Shown in pieces: positions 1-10,844 of a stretch of DNA of 64,000 nucleotides; position 1 is the first letter of the stretch; every line of letters starts with the position of its first letter. A model generated the notes under the pieces. That model was not told the DNA's origin. It did no database searches and worked only from the letters and a program-made list of their open reading frames with translations. Source of the DNA: Trichosporon coremiiforme (taxonomy: Eukaryota > Basidiomycota > Tremellomycetes > Trichosporonales > Trichosporonaceae); contig BCJJ01000014.1 of assembly GCA_039545355.1 (NCBI GenBank), forward strand, positions 1,156,453 to 1,220,452, written 5' to 3'. A program made the translations under genes and the position numbers.

Positions 1-111
1 TCCATCCAGCAGCTCGGCCAATAACTAATCACTCATCCCCGATCATCCTCGACCCACTCCCATCTTTTGCAGACCTCCACTCTTCAAGCTCCTGCAATCT
101 ACAGATCTACA

Positions 112-935
112 ATGAGCGTCGAGGGCCGCCTCCGCTCACTCGACCTCCGGTACGAGCGAGCCTTCAAGACCACGTCGGCGTTGCAGACTCGCATCGACGC
201 CCTCGAGAAGGCGAGCACCGAAGCGCAGCGTTTGACAGACGCCAAGATTCGCGCGCTGCAGAGAGAGGCGGCGCTCGTGCATGCCCCCGTGGACGCAGCG
301 GCACGCGCACGCCGCGCTCGGGTGATCGCCGGCACGTTGAGTGGACGGAATTTGTGGGCGGCCGAGACAGCAGAGGTAAGTTCGAATGTCCTGTAAGGGA
401 TAGGACACGCCGCTGCCAGCGACACGTCGCGTATCTACCCGGACCGATGAGACCGATCCGACCGGGGCTCCGCAAGTGCTGACCACAGGTACGCACCGCC
501 GCCTCTGGCGTACTTGAAGCTCTTGGCGCGCCCGAACAGGCGGGCACAGCGCTCGCGATGGACGCATTCCATCAGCTGCAGATCTCCGTTATCCACGCCC
601 AGCGGCTGGAGCGAATCGTGCGCTCGTGCCTAACCGACATCGACTCCGAACCCCCCTCGGTTGTCTCAGACACCGTCATCACGAACCCTCGCACGCTGCT
701 CGAATGGGAGCTCGCGACGCTCCTTCGCCGTCCCGCTGGAGAACAAGGACAAGCCGTAGCCGACACGGACGTGCTGCTTGTCTGTGCTGCCCTGGCACCT
801 TGGAACGTGGACACGACGGACGCCAAGAAGGAGCTGGACGAGATCGCCGCGCTCCTCCCGCCGGAACAGCAGGCTGAGGCCGGACGCCGAGCTGTGCACA
901 ACCCCGCCCAGCCGCCACCCTTGTACCAGCCATAG
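112..935 (+). CDS. Hypothetical coiled-coil protein, 236 aa
   Basis: Two exons, 112-375 and 489-935, join in frame across an intron with a gtaag donor and a ccacag acceptor. The start is the first ATG in the frame; the frame also opens upstream only through a TTG codon. Residues about 20-70 are rich in Glu, Lys, Arg and Ala with heptad-like spacing, so a coiled coil is likely. The rest is Ala/Leu/Glu-rich and mostly helical in character, ending in a Pro-rich tail (PAQPPPLYQP). There is no signal peptide or membrane segment. I do not recognise the family. A further upstream exon outside the window cannot be excluded, because an acceptor-like ttgcag lies at about 67-72. Confidence 0.6.
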
Positions 936-1068
936 GTATACTTGACGTCTAATTTATCACGCCTTGCGGCCCCTCGACCCTTCCCAAGGCACTACGTCGA
1001 CATTAGTCATGATGCTGCGTACTAGTAGATTATAAAGCGGTGCAATGTTAAGTGAGTGTCTGTAGCCC

Positions 1069-1682
1069 TCACTCCTTAGGGTGGAGCGAGGTGGTCCGGG
1101 AGATCTCAGCGCTTCCCTCAAGCACAGTGAGGCTGCGGCGCCAGACCTGCTTCGTGTTGCCATACCTGCTCGTGATGACAGCGATCTCGAGTCCGACGCC
1201 GAGCGCAATGGCTCCTACCGTGACCCACGCCAGCACTCCAGCAACAACAGGCATGCGACAGTTGATCGTGGGCGTGTATGAGGGGTTGCTCGTGTGATAC
1301 CTCATGCACACCTGCGAGCCGAAGAAGACATCAGACTGGTATCCAGCCAGCCCGGCGCCGAGGGCCATGAGCAGCTCGCGCGAGAGTGTCGAGCTCAGGA
1401 GAGATGTGAAGCGGGACGCCGGCTTGGCGGCCGTAACTGCCAGTCTGCGTGTCAGTCAGCCAAAAGTCAAGGGACGCACGAGGAGATGAAGTACGCGAGG
1501 GCTACTGCGCCGAAGACGATGCCGCAGATCAGCTGGTCAAAGTACGCTGACATGACACGCTCCCAGTATGCTGCGATTAGGAGGGCGGCGAGCCCCGCGG
1601 CGAACGTGGCCGCGGAGAGGAGGAAGCCGAGCGTGTCGGTGCAGAGGCGAAGGGCGCGGGGTGATATTGTTCTGGCGGGCAT
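1069..1682 (-). CDS. Four-TM membrane protein, tandem paralogue A, 192 aa
   Basis: Exons 1682-1480 and 1444-1069 flank a 35-bp intron (gtgcgt donor). The protein has four hydrophobic helices: two in exon 1, one at the start of exon 2, and one in the segment VVAGVLAWVTVGAIAL. Between helices 3 and 4 is a loop with two cysteines (QVC ... INC), present in all three neighbours. The C-terminal motif YGNT followed by W and SL is also shared. The architecture resembles small MARVEL-like or claudin-like tetraspan proteins, but I cannot assign a named family. The intron position after the FISS segment is identical in paralogues B and C, so the three arose by tandem duplication. A second ATG at 1685 would add one Met. 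Confidence 0.75.
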
Positions 1683-2086
1683 CATGATAGTGGGGGATCG
1701 AGGGAGGAGATCAGCGTTGAGGACAGGAAGACAGAGACCGGAAGATGCGCCGAAGGCGACTGGACCTATGGGCGCGACCGCGAACATGGCGTCGAGGCCC
1801 GCGAGTGCGGCTTGGCACGGCCTCTGTGCACACTTTGAATCCGTTCACTAACATATCATGGAGGACAGCGATCTGTTGAAGGTCTGTGCTGCTACGTGTC
1901 ACGGACGCGGAAGACATGGCCATGTTTGACCGGTCCCCACTGGCAGGGAAGATACAGCCATCGCTCTGACCAGGGGTTACCGTAGTTGTACATGCAGGTT
2001 ATGATTATGAGGTGTGATAGTATTCGATATTATAACGAGTGTTAACGGCTACAAGAGGAAGCTGGCAGTTCAGAAGCGGTGAAGCA

Positions 2087-2709
2087 TCAAGCCTTCGGCG
2101 GGTTGAGCGACCTCACGTCCTCGCGCACCTCGTTGCCATGTTCGAGTGCGGCGAGGCTGGAGCGCCAAGTCCACTTCGTGTTTCCGTACTTGCTCGTGAC
2201 CACTGCGATTTCGACAACAACAGAGATGGCAATCACGCCGACGGTGATCCACGCGAGGACGCCCGCGGCAAGGGGGAGGTTACAGTTTGCTACAGGTCCT
2301 GGGTTACCATCAACGTTTCGGCGTCGGTAGACCCTGCACTCGCGTACGCCGGTGAAGATGGTCGACTGGTATCCCGCCATGGCGGCGCCGAGGACGACGA
2401 GAAACCCGCGTACGATAACAGACGTGAAGAGGGATGTGAAGCGTGATTGCGGCTTGGCAGCTGTCACGGAAAGACTTGACGAGTCAGTCTCGGGTGGCGA
2501 GGCCATGGGACTCACGAGGAGATGTAGTAAGCAATAGCCACCGCACCAAAGACGGTGCCGCAAATGAGCTGGGCGGCGTAGCCCGAGATGATGCGCTCCC
2601 AATATCCCGCGATGCAGACGGCGGAGAGTGCGGTCGCGAACGTCGCCGCGCCGAACGTCAGGCCGAGCGCGTCGGAGATATTGCGCAGAGCTCGTACTGA
2701 GATTGTCAT
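2087..2709 (-). CDS. Four-TM membrane protein, tandem paralogue B, 193 aa
   Basis: Exons 2709-2516 and 2474-2087 flank a 41-bp intron (gtgagt donor, tcaag acceptor). The N-terminus MTISVRALRNISDALG aligns without gaps to paralogues A and C. There are four predicted membrane helices, a Cys-containing loop (REC ... ANC) before helix 4, the helix-4 signature LAAGVLAWITVG, and the tail YGNTKWTWRSSL. Its placement between A and C on the same strand supports local duplication. Function unknown; plasma membrane or endomembrane location is inferred from topology only. Confidence 0.78.
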
Positions 2710-3120
2710 GGCGTTGCTCTCGAAAGGAGTGGAGCAGGAGAGATGCAGAGATGGCAAGTGGAGGCGCGGCTGGGTTACTTATACTACGCCGCTCCCCCCG
2801 CGCTCCGAGCTTGGCGGCGATCGCGGCGCGCTAATAGTCTTGGCACTCACCGCCACCACGTGCCGCAGTTTCGCGATAAGCATATCGGTTCCAAGGTCTC
2901 TCGAACCCGACCAAAACGTCAGCGCAATCAACACAGGCACATGCAGCAGAGGATAATCAATTCAGGGGAGCTGAAGCGCCGTCGAGACAGGACGGTGTGC
3001 ATTAGATATTATACGATGTGTTGTTCAATAATGAAATATATTATTCGGTAGGCTGATTAGATAGGCAGATTATAACGGGTGCGTCCCGCGCAGTAGTCTA
3101 GATGTAGGTCGGGACTCGCT
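2710..3120. other. Intergenic spacer between paralogues B and C
   Basis: The 411 bp hold the 5' flank of B and the 3' flank of C. The stretch around 3000-3075 is AT-rich compared with its surroundings and probably holds the 3' end signals of C. I see no gene. Confidence 0.5.
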
Positions 3121-3778
3121 TTAGACGTTCAGAGAGCGCTTGTCCTCCTCGGGGAGGCGCTGAGTGTTGGGCAGCTCCAGGAGGCTAGCTCCCCAGGTGG
3201 AGCGAGTGCTGCCGTATCGCTTCGTGAAGGCCACAATCTCGGTGATAATAGAGAGCGCGATCTGTGGTTAGCCTCTTCCGAAGACTGGCAGCTTACAGCA
3301 GCAACGGTAATCCAGGCGAGGATGCCCGACGCAAGCGGCAGCTGGCAGTTGGCGGCCGAGCCGCCGCCGTTGAACCGGCGGTAGCGGCCGAAGCGGCTGC
3401 GATAGGCTGAGCAGACGCGGTATGCGTCGAAAATGGTTGACTGGTATCCGGCGAGCGCGCAGCCAATGACGAGCAGGACGCCGCGGAGGATGGTCGTGAT
3501 CCGGAGAGACGTGTAGCGGGACTGGGGCTTGGCACCTGTGACTGCAAGTCTGGGAAGTTAGCTGTTGGAAAGAGGGAAACGTACGAGGAGATAAAGAACG
3601 CCGTCGATGCCCAGCCGAACGTGGTCCCGCAGATGAGCGCGCCAAAATGGCCTGACATGATGCGCTCCTCCGATCCGGCGATGCAGAGGGCGGCGATGGA
3701 GACGGCGCCAGTAGCCACGGAGAGCACGAGGCAGATGGAGTCGGTGGCGTTGCGCAGGCCGCGGGGAGAGAGCGTCAT
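3121..3778 (-). CDS. Four-TM membrane protein, tandem paralogue C, 195 aa
   Basis: Three exons: 3778-3585, 3549-3297 and 3261-3121. The first intron (35 bp) sits exactly where A and B have theirs. A second 35-bp intron falls after GILAWITVAA, inside helix 4, and is absent from A and B. The loop between helices 3 and 4 is longer and Arg/Gly-rich (RSRFGRYRRFNGGGS) but keeps both cysteines. The stop is TAA at 3121-3123. The extra intron and longer loop suggest C is the most diverged of the three, or that A and B lost an intron. Confidence 0.75.
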
Positions 3779-4473
3779 GGTGGATGTGCTAAGATGGTGT
3801 AGGTCAACATATTCAGTTCGGGTTCTTATAGAACTCGACTTTCTTCGTTGTTGTTAGCGGCCGTTGTTGTTGCTCACGTGCATAGCACCGCCCCGTTAGA
3901 CACGGACACTTGAAGCGCAGTGCTCCGGCTCCGAGGTCTGCAAGCGCGATAGCGTAGGGTCGCAAATGCCAAGACATTGCGGTGACAGCTCTGCTCCACT
4001 AACGACAGGTGCTGCGGCGGCGGCCGGGGATGCGGTGAAGATATGATACGCACGCCAGCCTTGCGGGGCAGGAGTGCGGAGAGTTGGGAAGGCACCAGGG
4101 TAATTAACGGCATTTTGCTGAATTAGGCATGTGACTGGCATGCGCTTGCCAAGGTGATCTACCTGCCTAGCTCAAGGAAACTCTCGCCCTTCGCGGGCAG
4201 TTCTTCATGCACTGCGCTGTGCAGAGTTTACTGCGGAACTTCTGCGTACCCTGAACCCCAGCCACTGACGCAACTTATGCGGTCGTCAGGAGCAAACCGT
4301 CGATTAGTTTCCGAGCGGGCAGAAGTCACTGAACCCTGACCGACTACAACTTTCCATATCCAGAGCCCTTGTCAAGACGTCGCTCTCCACGTTCGCTCTC
4401 CACGTTCGCTCTCCACGTGTCTGGTGGCTGCACCTACCCCGGCCACGATCAATTAAACATCAACAGCACCTGG
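3779..4473. other. Intergenic region before tRNA-Ala
   Basis: This region holds the 5' flank of paralogue C and, near its end, a 13-bp unit repeated three times (4381-4419). I see no convincing open frame or RNA gene. Confidence 0.5.
4381..4419. repeat. 13-bp tandem repeat, three units
   Basis: The unit cgctctccacgtt occurs three times head to tail, the third copy ending in g instead of t. It lies about 55 bp upstream of tRNA-Ala. Confidence 0.85.
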
Positions 4474-4556
4474 GGGCGTCTAGCTCAGTTGGTAGAGCGC
4501 GTCATTAGCATTGTCTAGTATTGACGAGGTCTTTGGTTCGATTCCTAAGTCGTCCA
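4474..4556 (+). tRNA. tRNA-Ala (anticodon AGC) with 10-nt intron
   Basis: The sequence folds as acceptor 4474-4480 with 4549-4555, a D arm GCTC/GAGC, and an anticodon stem CGTCA/TGACG that pairs perfectly. The loop reads T-T-AGC-A followed by a 10-nt insertion (ttgtctagta) before position 38, the canonical intron site. Variable loop AGGTC and T loop TTCGATT follow, with A as the discriminator base. The acceptor has a T:T mismatch at pair 6-67 and the T stem a T:T at 51-63, which is unusual for a functional Ala tRNA. Confidence 0.8.
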
Positions 4557-4997
4557 GGTATCCCTTTTTGCGTCCTCTGCGCACCCCCTGGAGCTCGTGG
4601 AACGCTTTTTGGTCGACGGACGAGCGAGAAACATCGGTTTGAGTTGGAGGGTGTACGGTAGGTGACAGAGTTGCGGTACCACAATCGACTGCGCGGGAGG
4701 GGCGCACACGAGATCTGCGTTCGTGGCACTGCATTGCGTTTTCATCGGTTTCAGCACTGCTCTGAGCTTATCTCGACGACACTCCATATGTGCGGCTGGT
4801 CATCACCATGGGGCAGGACGAAAAGAAGGTTCGAGTTGCCCGGATCGACATCAGAAGCGAGAACGGTCGCGCAAGACCGCAACCCTCTCCGACACTGCTG
4901 CGCGCTCTCTCCGATCTCCCCAACGCCTCGCCGAATCATCCTCCGAACCGATCCAGAAAAAGGACAGCTATCCAGGTTGCGAGCTCGCGCTCGCATA
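4557..4997. other. Intergenic, tRNA-Ala to tRNA-Leu
   Basis: Short overlapping frames on both strands, none with fungal splice signals or recognisable motifs. No gene seen. Confidence 0.5.
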
Positions 4998-5103
4998 TGA
5001 CAAGAGTGGGATTCGAACCCACGCCCGAAGACTGCGAAGTTCTACTGCTCGAAGGAGCACAAGAACCTGAACACAGCGCCTTAGACCGCTCGGCCATCTT
5101 GCC
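4998..5103 (-). tRNA. tRNA-Leu (anticodon CAG) with about 28-nt intron
   Basis: On the minus strand the acceptor GGCAAGA pairs with TCTTGTC (one G:T), followed by D arm GCC/GGC and an anticodon stem CTGTG/CGCAG. The anticodon loop begins T-T-CAG-G, after which about 28 nt intervene before the 3' half of the stem. That is the standard tRNA intron position. A short class-II variable region (tcttcgggc) and a perfect T arm GTGGG/CCCAC with loop TTCGAAT follow. The discriminator is A, as in Leu tRNAs. Confidence 0.88.
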
Positions 5104-5699
5104 GATTGCTGCTGATGTTAGCAACGGCGCCGGCGCGCTCCTGCGCTCCTCGGCGTGGCGTTGCTGACGAGGGGAGGGACAAGATGAACGAGGAGAGGTT
5201 GGGTTGCGTAGAGACCAGACGGAGCGGTGTTCAGGGTGATGACTGGCCATTTGTGGATTGCCCTGAATGGCAGGGGCGGATTGACCGACACGGTCGCAAT
5301 AAGGCTGCCGGTTCTAGCACTGGTCATGAGGCTATGCATGATATGCGACCTATGGATGTGTCTATGTCGCAGAATGATACAGCCAAAGGGCCCGTAGGCG
5401 TTCTGAGTGACCAACCTTGCCTGCTGCTGAAGAGGAGCATGGAGCAGCCCGTCCATCTCTGCTGAGCTGATGGCCCGTTCACTCCAGCGCCTCCGTGACA
5501 GAGGCACTTGTAAGTGCACGGTCGCAGTACTCGCTCTTCAATGCGCCGATTGGGTCCGAAAGGTCGTTCAGCTCTCGTAACAGCCACGCCATATTTTGAA
5601 GCTTGAAATTGAGTCTTCAGCGGGCTGGCGTTGGCGCGGACTGTGGCGCGATTGTCGGTTGGTGAGGAAGCTGCGAAGCCGAGCGGCGCCTTGGTGAGT
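5104..5699. other. Intergenic region
   Basis: The frame of the downstream pseudogene remains open into this region on the minus strand, but the amino-acid composition becomes random here. I see no distinct gene. Confidence 0.4.
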
Positions 5700-6957
5700 G
5701 GTTGACAGTGAGATTGGTCGGCGCGCGCATGTATGGCCCGGGCAAAGAGGTCCAGGTACCGTTGCACTGCGCCTTCGTCAAGCTCGCCGTCCTCGCCGAT
5801 CAGTCTGTGCGCCATGTGCTCATATCGGAGCGTCGGGGGGAGATCTCTGATCCCCTAAGTCGGCTTTTCAAAGTCAGGCCAGTGCCGGAGTTCAATCGCG
5901 ATGGTGCGAGCATCGGTGACGTACACTCGTGTGCACCCTACTCCAATAATGACGCCGTTGTCCCGTGCGTTCGAGGCCCCGGAGAGAGTCACAGCGCCGG
6001 CCAAGATACGGACCAGAGTGACCCGAAACGTCTCCGTTGCGTACTCGTTGCGCAAGCGCGCTGTGGTATCGCGCATGAAGGGCGTGTTCCAGTGTATCTT
6101 CCACTCGAGTTGTTCAGCGTATGCGCTCGGAGCTCGACATCTGTCTTGAGATCAACTGTGCCCGGCAGCACAACATCATCGAACGCTGCGAGCAGGAGCG
6201 GATTCCATAGGATTCTGGGTATCCTTCCTTTTGATCTGGCGCTGGTCGTAAGCACAAGAATGTCGTTGAACCCACTTCGACGGCATCTTCAAAGCTGCAC
6301 GGCACAAGCCCGAGCCTCAGATCGACCTTATCCTAGTCCCGCCACGCATGCCAGAGCGCAATGGATACCATGACCCGGTTGAGGACTTCTCTGTCGTCGA
6401 AGGTCCTGATGTTTATCGTAAGCAAGCAGTCTTGGTGGGAACACCGGTCATCTCCAGAGCAGCCGCATTTCATGAGCGGGCTGAGGTCAGGCTGCGCAAA
6501 CCAGCCCTTAATCACGTTCCTGCGTTATGCAGGGCTGGCGTGATCGCTTGGCGATAACATCGGGGTCCCGCCCTTCCCAGTCTTCACGCAGGATCGTCCA
6601 GCTGCGGGCGTCCGCAAGGAGGTCCCCCATGCATCTCGCCATAGTCGTCTCGCTTAAACTGATGTAGTCTGAGAGGTTGACCATGGACAGTGGTGTGCTG
6701 ATCCATGGTGAGAAGTATCGGCTGATGCAGATTGGGAAGAAGGGGTTGAGAAAGCGGCAATGCAGGTGGCTGGCGGAGTAGTCTAGAGAGCAGTCGAGCT
6801 GGGCGTTGAGGACCTTTCGGATGACGCGGAGCCCTGGGTGATCGGGCTCTGATTTGAGGGATAGTACCTTCCTGAAGGTATCGAGCTCGTGGGCATAGGT
6901 ATCTGAATCAGGTGAAGCTGTGGGGACAGAGTCGATGTATGGATGAAGAGTCGACAT
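5700..6957 (-). pseudogene. Decayed gene for an unrecognised protein, about 400 codons
   Basis: An open frame begins at ATG 6957 (MSTLHPYIDSV) and runs about 150 codons. Plausible coding then continues in other frames. One segment contains NIRTFDDREVLNRVMVSIAL. After it come an in-frame TAG following WHAWRD, a -1 shift near 6275 (EVG to FNDILVL), another near 6150 (VELRA to YAEQLEW), and a TAG at 5855 after WPDFEKPT, beyond which LIGEDGELDEGAVQRYLDLF is still readable. No short intron with normal splice signals repairs these breaks. I read it as a pseudogene with at least four lesions. I do not recognise the family. Confidence 0.55.
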
Positions 6958-7292
6958 GTTCAGGCGGTGTTGTGGATGTGGTGAATGGAATGTGAGGATT
7001 GTGAACAAAGTGAAATAAACGAGGGAAGGAAGACATCAGAGAGGTGTCAGTCATGAACATGAGGAGTGTCAGATGAAGAGAGCAGAGGGGAAGACGTTGT
7101 GAGCTCAACCTCACATCACCCATTGCTGTGAGTGCGTGCCTGACACTAGTCTCTCGATGGTCGGTTGACTCTGTCGCCTAACGCGAGACTGCGGCGTCCC
7201 TCTGACGATGAGATCGCAGTGGTCCACCTGGTACTGGAATTCATGGTAAGAAAGCGCTTGATAACATAGTAAGTTAGAGCCCAGCACATGAC
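6958..7292. other. Intergenic region
   Basis: The 335 bp hold the 5' flank of the decayed gene and the 3' flank of the repeat protein. No gene seen. Confidence 0.5.
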
Positions 7293-8073
7293 TCAGGTGC
7301 TGAGAGGGGGCAGCTGCTGTCCGTTCTGCATGGCGAACGTCTCGCTGAAGAGCGCGCCCCACTCGTCGTGCAGGCGGACAAGGAAGCCGAGCCTCTGGCC
7401 GATGGCGTCGTGGAGGGTGGCGACGGCGTCCTCTTCACTGGTGGGGGGAGCGTCCTCGTCGATAGTGCCGTTGTCGGTGTACGGCATAGGGCTGGCGGGG
7501 TCGGTCGCGAACTGGACGACAAACGCCTCACGGAGGAGGCGGTTCTTCTCAACCTGGAGGAACCAGCTGCTGGCGAGCGCAGTGTGCACGCCAGTCAGAA
7601 GGGCGACGGCGTCCTTCGCCTCGACGTTCTCGCTAACCCCGGCCTCGGTGTAGGGCAGGGGCGTGCGGGGCTCGTACCCGAAGCGGTGAACGAAGCCCTC
7701 AGCGTCGAGTCGGTTGCGTTCGACCTGCAGGTGCCATAGAGACTGGACCTTGTCGTAAAGCTTGGACTTGAGATCGTCGCTAGCCTCAACAGAGGGGCAG
7801 GTGTCGGCCGAAGTGACGGCTTCGGAGTACGGCATGGCCGTGCTGGGCTCGCATCCCACTTCGTGGCGGTACCACTCGCGCAGGAGGAGATTGGTCTTGG
7901 TTTCGAGGCCAAGCTGCGCGGCAAACGTCTGGTACAGCTGGACGTCGACTTCGATCTCGGCGGCGGCTGGTGTCAGCTAGACCTCTACAACATGGGCAGC
8001 TAAGGGCACTTCGCAATACAGCCAGCTTACTCTGCGGAGAAGTGGCAGGAAAGTCTAACTCACCAGTGGGCAT
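7293..8073 (-). CDS. Hypothetical four-repeat protein, 227 aa
   Basis: Exon 1 is only 10 nt (ATGCCCACTG, 8073-8064). A 97-bp intron (gtgag donor, ctgacaccag acceptor) leads to exon 2, 7966-7293. The protein is built of four diverged repeats of about 55-60 residues. Each has a helix of the type LQVExNRLxxExFV, then FxxxPxxPxPYTE, then an acidic linker. Repeats 2 and 3 are closest to each other; repeats 1 and 4 keep the spacing but have lost several consensus residues. There is no signal peptide or membrane helix. I do not recognise the family. The repeated amphipathic helix suggests a binding or scaffold role, which is inference. Confidence 0.7.
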
Positions 8074-9595
8074 GTTGGTCAGAAACGCTGGTATTGATTG
8101 GCGATGAGTAGGAGAGACGACACGTTGAGGTCATTTATGGCGTCACAGCATGAGCGGGGCGATCAGCCATCCTGTAACCGGAGGAGGATCGATCCGGCAA
8201 TTGAGGACCAGTGCGCAGCACTGAGAAGCATGAGCAGATACTGAGAGCGGACCACACTAGGGCATAGTCGTTTTGACGATATGGATAAGGGCTGTCACCT
8301 CTCCAAGTGGTGGCGTAGAAGGGGACTTCGTGTAGCCTCAGAACGTTGTCTCCTGGAAGCAACAGGTCAGGATCCCTCTAGTCGCCCATGGATGTCATTC
8401 ACTGAGGTCAGCTATTATAAATAGAGAGCCTGGCAGCTTACAAGCAACGTATGGTCCCCTCTCCCTCAGGGTGCGTTGGGGAACTGTGCGCTCCCATCGT
8501 CGACCTCGATAACCGGATAGCGAGGTGACCCGCTGCTTCCAGGCTAGGATCCCTCATTGTCCTGCTCGATACCAGCTCAAGTGTTGCGGACTCCCAATTC
8601 CGCCCTCTAGAAGCTGTGTTTCCTTCGGATCGCTTTGCCTAGCGCCATCTGGGGTCGGTATGAGCATTTGCGGGGCGGCTCCGGGTCGAAACCTATGTGC
8701 CACTGTCGTCGTAAAGGCCGAAAACACTGAGTCGAAGGGCGGGGTTGCAAACCTCCAAAGCGAGTTCGAACTCTGTTCGGCGAAGGTCAGCATAGAACTG
8801 TTATCGCCGGTAGTGACGGTGTGTCGAGGGCGCTCCCCCTCGTTCCATCCACGCCCTCTCGCTCTTCGGAATTCGCGACAGAGTCGGACTCCGCCCGAAT
8901 CGCCGATGCCTAATGTGCGTCTCGCAATTCCTGCTGCATCAGTCTCCATCAGAGAAGCAAATCGAAGCTGATAAGCCTTTCGGCATGTGACAGAGTCGAG
9001 GCGTCAAGTGTCGTATCGAGTAGACGTTCATCGTCGAGATGTCCGGCTCTCAACTCCGGTGGTCCGGGCCCAGGTACCCGGGGCATCACGTGTGGAGTCA
9101 AGTCTCCCACGCCCGTCCTCGCCACCGTTCACATGAGCCCTGGATCCGCTCATGCTCGACATTACGGCCAGGGAGCTCATTCCCGATCGCACACCAGATC
9201 CACTACTCTACACTACATCTGCTCGCAACTGACTAGAAGAGAGCAGTCAGAATGGACCAGTTGACTTGGTAAGCTTATTCCATGGGGTCTAGCTGACGAG
9301 ACAGGGACTAGTGAGTTCACACACCTGAGGGCTGGTGGACACCGTGCTGACTGCGTTCCTCACGCGACATGACCTGCACTGCCTCTTGTCACTATCTACG
9401 TTACTCGATCTTCGTTGTTCGTCTTTGCTTCGCTATCTCGGTCTCGACGACCTCATTGGCGTTCTTCTTACGACCTCATCGACGCCCATCACAATCATCG
9501 GGTATCGCCGCTCCCCCGCACGTCCCGCTCGCCCCAACAACAACAACGCCGTCTTCGTCACCCCCCCACCCCTCGCCTTCACTCTCTATCGACCG
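8074..9595. other. Intergenic, upstream of Rab gene
   Basis: About 1.5 kb without a supported gene. Opposing frames at 8525-8971 overlap on both strands and have no codon bias or motifs. The last 300 bp are CT-rich, as expected for a leader in front of the Rab start. Confidence 0.5.
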
Positions 9596-10660
<1,065 letters not shown>

Positions 10661-10844
10661 CAGACTAGGTGGCTAGGTGATTGTATATCATGTAATTTCT
10701 CGTTATGTTAGACTTCAAAGTGCTACTGTTACAACTGGTTCTAACGACTCTACGAACAACCCTCTGACTTTGCGTGTCCCCGCGTGTCGGTTTGAAAACC
10801 TCGGGACACGGTCCATCGGCCTGACGGCCGAGCGACTTCGGACC

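Noticed and set aside
4381..4419. Possible CRISPR-like array
   Set aside because: Direct contiguous 13-bp repeats without spacers, in a eukaryotic genome.
8525..8971. Overlapping 131-148 codon frames on both strands
   Set aside because: Neither has coding bias or a motif; both are consistent with chance in GC-rich DNA.
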